Positions 36,964-46,262 are shown, counted from the stretch's first letter. The stretch is DNA of 64,000 nt from Danxiaibacter flavus (GCF_041060425.1 NZ_JAULBC010000003.1:496001-560000), one strand, 5' to 3'. Numbers and translations are program-made. Notes: generated by a model not told the origin, from the sequence alone.

Positions 36964-37533
36964 CTAATAGTATCCAACGCAATGATCCTTCGTTGTAACA
37001 GAGTCTTCTCTCCATGAAACAATAACGGAATCAGGATAGTTGTTAGCACAAACGCAATAGCCACTTTGAGGTGGCGGTAAATACCAGTAGGCTGACGAAG
37101 ATGAAAGGGCTGTAAAAGCATTTTTTTGCCGGGAAACAACAGTTGCTTTAGAGGCGACAGATAAATCTACAGTTATCAGGTCGTTGTAATTATTGGTGTA
37201 TAGATAATTGCCTTTCATGGCAATTTCCTGGCACCCGTTTATTTTAATGAATGCAATGCGCCTGGCATTTGAGGGCGTAGCGTTGTCTATTACATGAATA
37301 CCCTCGCCCGTTTCAGCCTGGTAAATATACCTGCCAAGCACATAAATTTTTCCTGCATTTCTAACAGGATAGGCGCTATCAATGTAGGTAACTTTTTTAT
37401 AGATGCTATCCGGTCCATACACCGGAACCCAGGCTTTAACTATCGGCGGAAGAGGGTCTGGGTTATAACCAGACCATGGAGAAAAACAAGCGCTAAAAAG
37501 CAAACACGTTAATAAAGGGTAAATAAGTTTCAT
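36964..37533 (-). CDS. Lipoprotein partner of the LVIVD protein
   Basis: A 189-residue precursor with lipobox LFSAC (Cys near 16). It has a Pro-rich segment after the lipid site (DPLPPIVKAWVPVYGP) and then three LVIVD-like strands: GKIYVLGRYIYQAETGEGIH, IDNATPSNARRIAFIKINGC and NNYNDLITVDLSVASKATVV. It ends with a Cys-containing tail (YCVCANN). In Chitinophagaceae-type genomes such a short propeller-like lipoprotein commonly precedes an LVIVD lipoprotein, as here. No enzymatic motif is seen. No convincing promoter box was found upstream on the minus strand. Confidence 0.8.
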   Translation of the reverse strand: MKLIYPLLTCLLFSACFSPWSGYNPDPLPPIVKAWVPVYGPDSIYKKVTYIDSAYPVRNAGKIYVLGRYIYQAETGEGIHVIDNATPSNARRIAFIKINGCQEIAMKGNYLYTNNYNDLITVDLSVASKATVVSRQKNAFTALSSSSAYWYLPPPQSGYCVCANNYPDSVIVSWREDSVTTKDHCVGYY

Positions 37534-37641
37534 AGCAGTTTTTTTTCAAAGAGTAGCCGGAGCATCTTTTCGTTGCCTGTTGCGTTGGTTTTAAGAAATA
37601 ATTATAGTTACCGCAAAACTTGCAAAAAAATAATATCCTAC

Positions 37642-37649
37642 TAATTTTG
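37642..37649 (+). promoter_or_regulatory. Possible TAnnTTTG promoter box upstream of carbonic anhydrase
   Basis: TAATTTTG matches the consensus, but it is 162 bases from the ATG at 37811, which would give a long leader. It is the only exact match in the region. Confidence 0.35.
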
Positions 37650-37810
37650 TAGAGAAATGTAATGCGCTTGTATTTTTTTGGAATATGGATGTTGGTTTAT
37701 TTGTTAAACAATTGCGTGTAGATAAAATAGCATTTACTTTTTAATCCCTTTCTCAGCAGCTCAATTGGTATCAGATCTAACATAATTATTAAACAATTAA
37801 ATTTTACTCT

Positions 37811-38416
37811 ATGTCAAACACCTCTTCAGCTGAAAACAGCCCCGTACTGACAGAAGTTCTGGAAGCGAATAAACAATATGCCGATTCATTTGGCGATAAG
37901 GCAAATCTTGCTTTACCACCTGCAAGAGCATTTGCAATACTTACATGTATGGACGCAAGACTTGACCCGGCAAAATATGCCGGACTTGCTGAAGGAGATG
38001 CGCATGTTATCCGCAATGCAGGCGGCCGCGCCAGTGATGATGCGATCCGTTCTCTCATCATATCCCACAAGCTTTTGGGAACAAAAGAATGGTTTGTGAT
38101 ACACCACACAGATTGTGGTATGCAGTTGTTCACTGACGAAATAATGCGGAACCTTTTGTCAACTAGCCTGCTGACAGCCTCTATAACTGATGCCGGCTGG
38201 AAAAACAACGATGAAAGCGGCGGTTCTGATGAAGCAAAATTTATTTCCTTCCTCACTTTTACTGACCTTGCCAAAAGCGTAACAGAAGATGTAAAACGTA
38301 TAAAAGGTCACCCGCTTGTTCCCAAATCAATTCCTGTGTATGGGTATATTTATGATGTAAAATCGGGGAAATTGATAGAGGTTCCGGATGCGACAAAGGC
38401 CGGAGTTGCAGGTTGA
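37811..38416 (+). CDS. Beta-class carbonic anhydrase
   Basis: Zinc enzyme that interconverts CO2 and bicarbonate in the cytoplasm. The 201-residue protein has the expected metal site: Cys46 in TCMDAR (with the Asp48/Arg50 dyad), and His99 and Cys102 in HHTDCGM. RNAGGRASDDAIRSL is the conserved central segment. The overall layout is closest to the short beta-CA subgroup exemplified by mycobacterial Rv1284, in which the metal-binding CMDAR and HHTDCG motifs are arranged the same way. It has no signal peptide. It is monocistronic and followed directly by a palindromic repeat. Confidence 0.92.
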   Translation: MSNTSSAENSPVLTEVLEANKQYADSFGDKANLALPPARAFAILTCMDARLDPAKYAGLAEGDAHVIRNAGGRASDDAIRSLIISHKLLGTKEWFVIHHTDCGMQLFTDEIMRNLLSTSLLTASITDAGWKNNDESGGSDEAKFISFLTFTDLAKSVTEDVKRIKGHPLVPKSIPVYGYIYDVKSGKLIEVPDATKAGVAG

Positions 38417-38427
38417 TTTTTTTAATT

Positions 38428-38493
38428 ACGGGCGGAACGCCCGTAGAGACGTTGCATTGCAACGTCTCTACAATTGCAATGCAACGTCTCTAC
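38428..38493. repeat. Palindromic dispersed repeat element, copy B
   Basis: Same layout as at 36094: a hairpin ACGGGCG-GAA-CGCCCGT (38428-38444), the 29-base palindrome (38443-38471) and an additional half-site with GCAATGCAACGTCTCTAC (to 38493). It begins 12 bases after the carbonic anhydrase stop. Confidence 0.85.
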
Positions 38494-38540
38494 AATTGCA
38501 CCAACGTGTTATGTTTATTTCACCAACATCTATTCACAAA

Positions 38541-38566
38541 AAACCCGGCATAAAAATACCGGGCGT
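38541..38566 (-). terminator. Terminator-like hairpin, minus orientation
   Basis: CCCGG (38544-38548) pairs with CCGGG (38559-38563). Reading minus, a T-run follows; reading plus, only CGTTT follows. It may close the carbonic anhydrase transcript weakly. The remaining 300 bases to 38863 show nothing recognisable. Confidence 0.4.
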
Positions 38567-38863
38567 TTACCAAAACTAACTGCTTATATATGAGAAACAT
38601 TAAACAAAATATGTTTTGAACTGGCCACACGCTTGCTGTAAATTATCATCTACAGAACAATCATCGAACGAGAACAGATTTTGGCTGTAATGTGGTAGAA
38701 TGAAAGTGCTGTTACTTAAACTATATTCTTCAATCACGCAATTTGTTACCATCTTATTGTAATTAATTTGAATTGTCGGTACTTTCCTTTTTAGCAGCAG
38801 AATCCCGAAAAACAGGAATAAATGTTCAATAAATCATTATATTCCATTAACAATTGAATTCAT

Positions 38864-39928
38864 ATGAAGTTTTACCATTACTGTTTGCCCGGTCTTTTGA
38901 TATTATCCCTGTTAAGCTGGAAAAAGAAAGATCCGAATGTAACCACATCTATCGTTTCGCATGGACAAATGCCCAATGCTATCAACGATAAATCAGGCAA
39001 TCTGCATCTGGTTTATGGCAATGGGGATAGCATTTTATACTGCATGTCAACCGACGGCGGACGTAATTTTTCAAAACCTTCGTTGGTTGCAAAAGTCAAC
39101 AACCTTATGCTTGCTTATTCCCGTGGACCGCAAATAGCAGCAACCGAAGCGGGTATAACCGTCATGGCTTCTAACACCGGAGGCGATATATTTTCATTCA
39201 CCAAAACTTCGCCGGAGCGATGGTCCTCACCTACAAGAGTGAACGACATAGACACTGTTGCTAAAGAGGGATTAATGTCCCTAAGCGGTGATAAAAACCT
39301 ATTGTATGCGGTATGGCTTGATCTGCGTGGAAACAAACGCAATAAGATAGTGGGTGCAAGCTCAACGGATGGCGGCAAAACATGGTCGAAAAACAAGCTC
39401 ATTTATTCATCGCCCGATAGTACAGTATGTGAATGTTGCAAACCTTCAGTGTACGTAAAAAACAATACGATAAAGGTTATGTTTCGCAACTGGCTGCAAG
39501 GCAATAGAGACTTATACTTAATTCAATCATTGGATAATGGCGTTAGCTTTGGCCAGGCGACGAAACTGGGCACGGAAAGCTGGGCGCTGAACGGATGCCC
39601 CATGGATGGTGGTGGGATCACAGTAACGGACGATGGCAAAACCGAAACAGTCTGGCGCAGAAAGGCTACAATATACGCCGAAGAGCCGGGCAAACCAGAA
39701 AAAGAAATTGGTGAGGGCAAGAGTTGCGTGATCACAGCAATAGCAAATAATATAACGTACGCCTGGGTCAACAAAGGTGAAATTACGTGCCTGTTACCTG
39801 GCGGAAGTAAAGTTACGCTTGGTAAAGGAAGCTTTCCCGTTTTAAAACCTGCAAACAACAAAGCAGTGCTTTGTGTTTGGGAAGACAACAAGCAAATAAA
39901 AACTGCAACTGTTGCGTTAAAAGATTGA
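38864..39928 (+). CDS. BNR/Asp-box repeat protein (sialidase-like fold)
   Basis: A 354-residue protein with Asp-box repeats: STDGGRNFSKP, STDGGKTWSKN and SLDNGVSFGQA, which mark a six-bladed sialidase-like propeller. The N-terminus (FYHYCLPGLLILSLLSW) is hydrophobic and may be a signal peptide, although no clean lipobox is present. A CECC pair near residue 190 is unusual and could bind metal or form disulfides. I see no convincing FRIP arginine motif, so enzymatic sialidase activity is doubtful; many such proteins are non-catalytic or act on other glycans. It is convergent with the receptor gene at 40100, separated by a long inverted repeat that ends in a T-run. Confidence 0.75.
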   Translation: MKFYHYCLPGLLILSLLSWKKKDPNVTTSIVSHGQMPNAINDKSGNLHLVYGNGDSILYCMSTDGGRNFSKPSLVAKVNNLMLAYSRGPQIAATEAGITVMASNTGGDIFSFTKTSPERWSSPTRVNDIDTVAKEGLMSLSGDKNLLYAVWLDLRGNKRNKIVGASSTDGGKTWSKNKLIYSSPDSTVCECCKPSVYVKNNTIKVMFRNWLQGNRDLYLIQSLDNGVSFGQATKLGTESWALNGCPMDGGGITVTDDGKTETVWRRKATIYAEEPGKPEKEIGEGKSCVITAIANNITYAWVNKGEITCLLPGGSKVTLGKGSFPVLKPANNKAVLCVWEDNKQIKTATVALKD

Positions 39929-39948
39929 GATTTGTTTGCAAGCATAAT

Positions 39949-40072
39949 CTCTGTGCAGCTCTGTGTCTGCTCAGTGCTCTTTGTGTAACTATAATTGTTC
40001 ATGGTATTGAATGAAAATTATGGTTACACAGAGAAATACAGGAGAAGGCACTGAGTTTCACAGAGTTTTTTT
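39949..40072 (+). terminator. Long CTCTGTG-type inverted repeat with T-run
   Basis: The left arm (39949-39997, starting CTCTGTGCAGCTCTGTGTCT) is the imperfect complement of the right arm (40016-40065, ending GAGTTTCACAGAG), and seven T follow. It lies between two convergent genes. The arms belong to the same dispersed family as sequences near 28074 and 32840. Confidence 0.65.
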
Positions 40073-40099
40073 AATACAAGAAAGAAAAACCCTTTGTTG

Positions 40100-42559
40100 T
40101 TACTCTTTCCGGATCCTTTCACTTTCATCCGAACTACCATTGTTTTGCTTTTCTTTTTTACCTGCTGCTCTGCCAAAAGATTTTGAGTACGTGAGTTTTA
40201 CAATTGGAAACCTGGTTGATTCAGGATTGTATATAACATGATTGGTGATATGAAAAGCTTCATCGGTAAGAGCTCCATAGTAGGAATGAATATGAACGCT
40301 TCGTAACAGATCGCTTGCGGCAAGTTGAAGTGTGCCCCAATTGTTTTTGAGTTCTTTTTTCACTCCCGCATTTAAGGCGCCAAAGCCACCCATTTTTACA
40401 GAGCCATTATAAGAAGATCCGTTATACCAACCCGATAATTCAAATGAGAAACTGCGTGGAAGTTTAAATGATTGGGTAAAATTAAAAGAAAATCCGAAAT
40501 AAGTTTTTTCAACAGGACGCTTAGTGTAGTCAAGTTTAAACATTCGCGGTCCGCCTGTATAAGTATAGCTCATATTCCACCAGTTATTTACTTTTAAAGG
40601 TATGGTAGCCTGAAAGCTCATATTATTTTGCCATAACAGGTTTTGAGGCGAAACGAATAATATATCACCCGATGGGCTTTCTGTCAATTGATATCTTGCA
40701 ATTGGATTAACATCCCTGCTCAGCAACACAGAGAAAGCATAGCTTCTAAAGGAATAACCCAGCTTGAGGTTATGTGTTATTGTCGGTTTTAAAAACAGGT
40801 TGCCGGTGTAAACAGCGGTGGGATCACTGTAGCCTACATAAGAGGCCAGATCATTATATGTCGGACGCGTTATTCTTTTTGTGTAAGACAGTTGCAGCTC
40901 AGATTTATTTTTCAGTTTATGCGTGACCGAAATATTTGGAAATAGCATGCCTGATTTTCGTTCAATCACGTGTTGTTTTGTATCAGGTTCGCTCATGTAG
41001 GTAGAAGAATACTCGTAACGCAATCCGGCGACAAGATTGGTAGCAGTGCTTAACTCAACATTTGCCGACGCATAGGCTGCGCCAATGCCCTCTTTCATAA
41101 GAATGCCGCTGGCGCTTTCCGAACGATTTACCCATTCACCGTTTACAAGGCTTTCAATCCCTGAATGGCTTGATACATTGGTGAATGTGCCTTTAAATCC
41201 AGCTTCAAGTTTAATCCTTTTTGAGAGCTGCCTTGTATAATCCATTTTGCCAACAATAACGTTTATAGAAGTATTTGCAAACGTTCGCTGACTGGGTGAA
41301 AAAAGACTGTCATTATTGTTTACAACAGCACCTTCTTTGGTAACAAAAGAGCTACTGATAACGGCCGGACCATTGTTATTGAAGTGTAGGTAATCGGCAT
41401 CAAACAGAAGCTTTTCACCGCTTCCCAATTGTTTTTCCGCATACACAGATGCAAGCATATTTTTCCAGCGGTCGGTACCGGCATTCGTTCCATCAAAAAA
41501 TAAAATTGAATCTGGCATAAGTCTGTAGGTGGAATGAGAATAGGTGGTGCGTAGGTCGTGGCTCGAATTGTACGTTATATTGGCCCCTACTGTGGTGTGT
41601 GGAGTTATTTTATACTCAATACCGGCAGTCGCTGCATGGTTGCTGAGGCTGGCCTTAGTAGTATCATGCAACCGGACATCCAGCTGCCCACCAAATAACT
41701 GCATGTTTTGATAGCTCACTATATCGAGATCGCTATATGTTTTGTCGCGGGAAAAAGTATAAGTGCCATAAAGGTTTATCTTCTTTGTATTGTGAGCAAG
41801 GTTTATACCGGCAGTTGCCTTTTGTGCCCAACCATAACCGGCCGTGACGTTGACAGATCCGCTCGTCCCATAATTTTTATTTTTCTTAAGTACAATATTG
41901 ATGATGCCCGCATTACCCTCAGCGTCATAGCCGGCCGGTGGCATAGATAATAGTTCAATTTTTTCAATATCATTGGCACTCATACTATTTAAAAAATCTA
42001 TGATCTGTGCAGAAGACATTCGTAAAATTCTTCCATCGATCATGATGAGTACACCTGATTTGCCATTCAGGGTAATGCCGCCGTTTCTATAATCTATCAA
42101 AATGCCCGGCGATCTTTGAAGCACTTCAAGTGCACTGCTGCCCTTTGATAAAATACTGCTTTCAACATTAACGATTGTGCCTGTGGTTGTTTGCTGATAC
42201 AAAGCTTTTTGCGCCTTTACCACAACGGTTTCCAATTGTTGTACACTTTCTGTCAGAACCTGTGTTCCGAGATCTTTATTTTCCTGCCCGCTCGATGTTT
42301 CAAAAGACGTGATATATGTTGAGTATGCAACGCTATTTATTCTGATAATGTATTGCCCCGCGGGAATTTTCTCCAACCGGTATCTTCCGTTTTCATCAGT
42401 GATGGCGGTTTTAAGGTTGGTTGAGTCTGCTGCATAAAGGAGCTGGACGTTAGCAAAGGCAATGGGCTGACCGTTAACCTTTGTCACCCGGCCGGACACC
42501 TGGGCGTGTGAAATGTCCAGCGCACAAAATAAAACCAGGATAATGAGCATACATCTCAT
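40100..42559 (-). CDS. TonB-receptor-like outer-membrane beta-barrel protein
   Basis: An 819-residue protein from the ATG at 42559; 27 additional upstream codons are open but precede the signal peptide. A signal peptide (LIILVLFCALDISHAQ) is followed by a carboxypeptidase-regulatory-like domain (VSGRVTKVNGQPIAFANVQL, TDENGRYRLEKIPAGQY). A plug domain with LQRSPGILIDYRNGGITLNG and LLSMPPAGYDAEGNAGIINI comes next, and then an OMP beta-barrel (from about residue 240). It matches the outer-membrane beta-barrel family related to TonB-dependent receptors. No SusD partner is adjacent. It is divergent from the LytS-type kinase gene (start 42941), and that two-component pair may control it; this is inference from arrangement. 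Confidence 0.88.
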   Translation of the reverse strand: MRCMLIILVLFCALDISHAQVSGRVTKVNGQPIAFANVQLLYAADSTNLKTAITDENGRYRLEKIPAGQYIIRINSVAYSTYITSFETSSGQENKDLGTQVLTESVQQLETVVVKAQKALYQQTTTGTIVNVESSILSKGSSALEVLQRSPGILIDYRNGGITLNGKSGVLIMIDGRILRMSSAQIIDFLNSMSANDIEKIELLSMPPAGYDAEGNAGIINIVLKKNKNYGTSGSVNVTAGYGWAQKATAGINLAHNTKKINLYGTYTFSRDKTYSDLDIVSYQNMQLFGGQLDVRLHDTTKASLSNHAATAGIEYKITPHTTVGANITYNSSHDLRTTYSHSTYRLMPDSILFFDGTNAGTDRWKNMLASVYAEKQLGSGEKLLFDADYLHFNNNGPAVISSSFVTKEGAVVNNNDSLFSPSQRTFANTSINVIVGKMDYTRQLSKRIKLEAGFKGTFTNVSSHSGIESLVNGEWVNRSESASGILMKEGIGAAYASANVELSTATNLVAGLRYEYSSTYMSEPDTKQHVIERKSGMLFPNISVTHKLKNKSELQLSYTKRITRPTYNDLASYVGYSDPTAVYTGNLFLKPTITHNLKLGYSFRSYAFSVLLSRDVNPIARYQLTESPSGDILFVSPQNLLWQNNMSFQATIPLKVNNWWNMSYTYTGGPRMFKLDYTKRPVEKTYFGFSFNFTQSFKLPRSFSFELSGWYNGSSYNGSVKMGGFGALNAGVKKELKNNWGTLQLAASDLLRSVHIHSYYGALTDEAFHITNHVIYNPESTRFPIVKLTYSKSFGRAAGKKEKQNNGSSDESERIRKE

Positions 42560-42743
42560 ATTGTGGCTATTTAAAAATGTGATGTGATAATGAAAAACAA
42601 GAACAAAGAAACAAACGCCATAACAGTTAAGAATGATCAAATGACAAAGCGTCGTACTGAATTGACAAGCCGCATAAATTATAAGGCATAAGGTTTGAGG
42701 TATCAGGTATCAGGTGTGAGGTGTCAGGTTACGATGTTCAACT

Positions 42744-42794
42744 CTTACTATCTTACATGTCTTACTATCTTACATGTCTTACTGTCTTACATGT
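42744..42794. repeat. 17-bp tandem repeat, three units
   Basis: CTTACTATCTTACATGT occurs at 42744 and 42761 and CTTACTGTCTTACATGT at 42778, followed by a partial unit (CTTACACGTCTT). A regulatory role is possible because it lies in a divergent promoter region. Confidence 0.85.
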
Positions 42795-42885
42795 CTTACA
42801 CGTCTTTTATATACCCATAAGATCAGCTCGTCAAGTATTTCCGTGATTTCGTATAGTGTGGCCGAAAAAATCTCCAAAATCTGCG

Positions 42886-42892
42886 TATTTTG
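42886..42892 (+). promoter_or_regulatory. Weak promoter box before the histidine kinase gene
   Basis: TATTTTG resembles TAnnTTTG with one spacer base missing, 48 bases before the ATG at 42941. Confidence 0.3.
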
Positions 42893-42940
42893 TAATAGTT
42901 CTTGCGGCGCCATAATCTCACATCAATAAATTCATGGCAA

Positions 42941-44086
42941 ATGAAAATCACCACTCGCCAAAAAGAAGGTCAAAACTGGATTTCAAGGTATAAATTATAC
43001 CAGTTCCCTTTTTGGCTGTTGTACAATTACATCTGGTGGGTTGTTGCAGTTGGAGATCCTGTTGTTGTAATGAAGAATCTGCTGTTTACGCCTTATTCCA
43101 TCAAGTTCTCCTTTTATGTTGTCTTCCAAACGATAGCCGTTTGCATAAACCTGTATTATCTTCTGCCAAAATATCTCGCCAAAGGGCGTTATGCGTTATA
43201 TATCAGCTACCTGTTATTGATTACTTTAGCCACCTCGGTAATAATAGTATCGGGTTATTTCTTTAGCGCTTTTTTATCAGGAAGACCGATAAGCAATCTA
43301 TATGGAAAAAATGCATCTTTCTTTTCCTTTTTCTCTACTGCATTGCCATCAACCATGGCCTCTATGACGCTTGCACTGAGTATCAAACTCACAAAAAACT
43401 GGATTCAAACGCAGCGTCATCAACAATTGCTTGAGAAAGAAAAACTGGAAACAGAGTTGAAATTCCTGAAGTATCAATTCAATCCGCATTTTCTTTTTAA
43501 CAGTATTAATTCAATATTTTTTTTGATCCATAAAAACCCTGATAAGGCATCGGATTCGCTGGCCAAGTTTTCAGATCTGTTGCGTCATCAGCTATATGAA
43601 TGTAACGACAATCAGATTCTGTTAGACAAGGAGATTTCGTATCTGCACAATTTTATAGAGCTGGAAAAGCTCAGGCAAAATGATCGCCTCAGGATCGACT
43701 TTCAATTAACAGGTTATCATGCAAAGCCACTGGCTATTGCTCCTTTTATTTTAATGACGTTCGTTGAAAATGCTTTTAAGCATGTATCCAAACATACAGA
43801 CGAAGTCAATTGGATCGCTATCCGGTTGCATATAGACCAGACACATTTACTGCATTTTACTGTTTCAAACAGCACATCGCCAAATGCTTCCGGAGATGTT
43901 GTTGACTATGGAGGAATTGGTCTGCATAATGTTCAACGAAGGTTGGACCTGATCTACCCAGGAAAATACAATCTAAAAATCAATAACGACGGCAGCCGGT
44001 TTGATATTGAATTGTTGTTACAAACAGAAGAGGCAGTTAGCGGAGATGGAATACAATTAAAACCGGACCTGGCATTGGCTATTTAA
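42941..44086 (+). CDS. LytS/YehU-family sensor histidine kinase
   Basis: A 381-residue membrane kinase. The N-terminal third has four hydrophobic segments (about residues 16-36, 48-68, 78-98 and 115-137). A short coiled coil leads into the His_kinase domain with KYQFNPHFLFNSINSIFF, where His183 is the expected phospho-acceptor. The ATPase part has PFILMTFVENAFKH (N-box) and GIGLHNVQRRLDLIYP (G-box). No periplasmic sensor domain of note exists between the membrane spans, as is usual for this class. The ATG at 42941 was chosen over an upstream TTG. The response regulator follows 20 bases later, so the pair forms an operon. The signal is unknown. Confidence 0.92.
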   Translation: MKITTRQKEGQNWISRYKLYQFPFWLLYNYIWWVVAVGDPVVVMKNLLFTPYSIKFSFYVVFQTIAVCINLYYLLPKYLAKGRYALYISYLLLITLATSVIIVSGYFFSAFLSGRPISNLYGKNASFFSFFSTALPSTMASMTLALSIKLTKNWIQTQRHQQLLEKEKLETELKFLKYQFNPHFLFNSINSIFFLIHKNPDKASDSLAKFSDLLRHQLYECNDNQILLDKEISYLHNFIELEKLRQNDRLRIDFQLTGYHAKPLAIAPFILMTFVENAFKHVSKHTDEVNWIAIRLHIDQTHLLHFTVSNSTSPNASGDVVDYGGIGLHNVQRRLDLIYPGKYNLKINNDGSRFDIELLLQTEEAVSGDGIQLKPDLALAI

Positions 44087-44106
44087 AACATTAATACGGT
44101 AATGTG

Positions 44107-44835
44107 ATGATAAATTGCGCAATTATTGATGATGAACCACTGGCCCGCGAAGGCTTAGCGAATTATGTAAGAGAAATAGATTTTTTGCATCTTACAGCTA
44201 CATGTGAGAATCCTGTTGAGTTAACGGCTGTATTAGACAAACATACTGTTGATCTTATTTTCCTGGATATTCAAATGCCCAAAATGAATGGCATTGAATT
44301 TCTTAAAATTACACAGAAACCGCCAATGGTAATTATTACAACTGCTTTTCCGACTTACGCGTTAGAAGGTTTCCAATTGAACGTGCTGGATTATTTGCTG
44401 AAGCCTATAACGTTCGACAGGTTCTTTAAGTCAGTAACCAAGGCAAAGGATTATCATCAGCTCATCTCCAGCAAGGCATTAAACATTCCTTCAAAAGAAA
44501 ACGATGCACCCGATTACTTCTTTATTAAGTGCGGCAACAAATATGAAAAGATCCAGATAGCCGATATACTCTACATAGAAGGAATGCAAAACTATGTAAC
44601 CATTTACACGGTTAACGGAAAGTTTATGACATTGCTGTACTTAAAAAACCTGGAACAGAATTTAGACAGCCAATCATTCATCCGCGTACATAAATCCTAC
44701 ATCGTTGCCATCGACAAAATACAGGCGATTGATGGCAGTGAAGTGCGAATTCAATCCCACAATATTCCTGTCAGCAGAAATTACAGAGACCAGGTGATAG
44801 AACAAGTTGTAAAAAAGAAGTTGTGGGTGAAGTGA
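44107..44835 (+). CDS. LytTR-family response regulator
   Basis: A 242-residue DNA-binding regulator that pairs with the kinase encoded just upstream. The receiver domain (1-120) begins INCAIIDDEPLAREGL, has Asp54 in LIFLDIQMPKMNG as phosphorylation site, and the conserved Thr and Lys (ITTAFPTYALEGF, DYLLKPI). The C-terminal LytTR domain (about 138-238) has KIQIADILYIEGMQNYVTIY and SFIRVHKSYIVAIDKI, typical of this beta-strand DNA-binding fold. GTG at 44104 precedes the ATG in frame, but the ATG gives the normal start. LytTR sites are loosely defined, and I did not find an obvious pair of target repeats in the nearby divergent promoter. Confidence 0.93.
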   Translation: MINCAIIDDEPLAREGLANYVREIDFLHLTATCENPVELTAVLDKHTVDLIFLDIQMPKMNGIEFLKITQKPPMVIITTAFPTYALEGFQLNVLDYLLKPITFDRFFKSVTKAKDYHQLISSKALNIPSKENDAPDYFFIKCGNKYEKIQIADILYIEGMQNYVTIYTVNGKFMTLLYLKNLEQNLDSQSFIRVHKSYIVAIDKIQAIDGSEVRIQSHNIPVSRNYRDQVIEQVVKKKLWVK

Positions 44836-44885
44836 GGAGCCGGAATGCCCGGGCGCAAACATATAGCCCTGCATGAAAAAAAGAA

Positions 44886-46262
44886 TCACGACTTTTCAAG
44901 CGCCAGTTCTTTAATAACCTGATTAGCTACGATGAAGCCGCTGTCTAATGCGCCACTGATATGTGTATGATAAGACATTTGGTCACTATGATATAATACT
45001 TCCTCTCCAGCCTTAAATATGTTTTTATCCAAAGGCTGAGAAAGTAACAGCCGGGCCTGAAAGTTATTTCTCGAGGCGGCACTGTAAGCTCCCAAAAAGT
45101 ATTTGTCTTTATTCCATTGAGACAAATAAGAGTCTTTACAGTAGTCGAAAACAACCTTACCAAAAACTGACGCCAGAATTTTTAGAGAAGCATTCCTTGC
45201 ATACGCGGTCCCCTTTTTCTCGTACTCAAGCGATTTTTTCCCACCAACAAAATTTATTAGTATGTGTTTGCCGAACATCTTCAAAGCAAGAAAATTGGCA
45301 TCCCTATTTAGCCGGTTGCTTCTGATGTTTATATGTGTGAAACTGCTAATATGGTTTTCGTCGAAAAAAAGTTCGTCCATTAAGAGAATATTCTTGTTCA
45401 GGTAGCCCATTTGAAGACTGTTGATCACGCTGACCTTTTCTTCCGGCAGAGCGATCCTTTTTTCCTTTATCCATGATTTCAGAACGCCAACAGAAATTGT
45501 TATTACAAGCATCTTAGTGCTTAGTTCGAAAGTCGCATTCGTTATTGAATCTCTGCAGGCAACTAAAATACTCCCCTTTTCGCTTTTAACAGATATAACT
45601 TCCTTACTGAAGGAAATGTAATTTCGAATTGACCGGGCATACGCCTTAAGTAATGTGCCCATCCCGTCCTGCGGAAACAAACCAGGATTAGACGGCATTG
45701 TATTGATATAATCCATGAATGATATCTCTTCTGCATCTAAACCCGTGTCAGTGTTGGAATATATGGTTGAAATAAGAGAGCGGCATAGATCGTCATTGAA
45801 TATTTTAGAAAACGCATCTTTTAGTGAGATATCGGACGGTAACTCCCTTCGTTCAATTTTTTTGATCGTGTTTTCAATTGTTGTTTCTATGGCATCATTC
45901 GCTTTGTTTACCAGGCTTTCTTTTATTCTTTGTCCATTTTTGTAAAGTCTGAAATTGGGCTTTTCATTCTCCCGTATAAACCGGAAGTCATTTTTTCTTG
46001 CAAAACTGATGAGATCAGCTGCGCCCCAAAATTCTTCATGTAAATTTTGAATTCGCAACAATTTTTCGGGCAAATGAAGGCACATGCCACCAACATCGCC
46101 AAACTTATTGTTAAACCTGACACGACCTCCAACTGCGTTCAATGCTTCAAGGCATATAGTGTTGGTATAACCACGGTTAACCAGCTCTTTCATGCACGCA
46201 ATCCCTGCAGCTCCGGCACCAACTACTATTACATCATAGTCGAACCTTCTTTTTCTCATCAC
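44886..46262 (-). CDS. FAD-dependent amine-oxidase-family oxidoreductase
   Basis: A 458-residue flavoprotein. The N-terminal dinucleotide-binding fold is explicit: DVIVVGAGAAGIACMKEL (Gly15, Gly17, Gly20) with Glu39 in CLEALNAVGGRV for the ribose contact, then GGRVRFNNKFGDVGG, the GG motif of amine oxidases and related enzymes. The C-terminal FAD motif is present as ISGALDSGFIVANQVI. The middle is divergent from well-known monoamine oxidases and phytoene desaturases, so the substrate is open. No signal peptide is seen, so it is probably cytoplasmic. It is divergent from the thioesterase/ketosynthase operon and shares its 540-base control region; a joint pathway is possible. A slightly lower local GC and unusual codon runs suggest possible transfer. 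Confidence 0.82.
   Translation of the reverse strand: MMRKRRFDYDVIVVGAGAAGIACMKELVNRGYTNTICLEALNAVGGRVRFNNKFGDVGGMCLHLPEKLLRIQNLHEEFWGAADLISFARKNDFRFIRENEKPNFRLYKNGQRIKESLVNKANDAIETTIENTIKKIERRELPSDISLKDAFSKIFNDDLCRSLISTIYSNTDTGLDAEEISFMDYINTMPSNPGLFPQDGMGTLLKAYARSIRNYISFSKEVISVKSEKGSILVACRDSITNATFELSTKMLVITISVGVLKSWIKEKRIALPEEKVSVINSLQMGYLNKNILLMDELFFDENHISSFTHINIRSNRLNRDANFLALKMFGKHILINFVGGKKSLEYEKKGTAYARNASLKILASVFGKVVFDYCKDSYLSQWNKDKYFLGAYSAASRNNFQARLLLSQPLDKNIFKAGEEVLYHSDQMSYHTHISGALDSGFIVANQVIKELALEKS

Larger units (their letters stand above)
42560..42940. other. Divergent intergenic region with short repeats
   Basis: It holds a GGTATCAGGTATCAGGTGTG-type imperfect repeat (about 42695-42730), the 17-bp tandem repeat at 42744-42794, and a weak promoter box near 42886. 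It is the likely control region for both flanking genes. Confidence 0.55.

Noticed and set aside
38864..39928. Assignment as a true sialidase
   Set aside because: Asp-box repeats are clear but the arginine motif and catalytic residues of sialidases were not found, so only a fold-level call is made.
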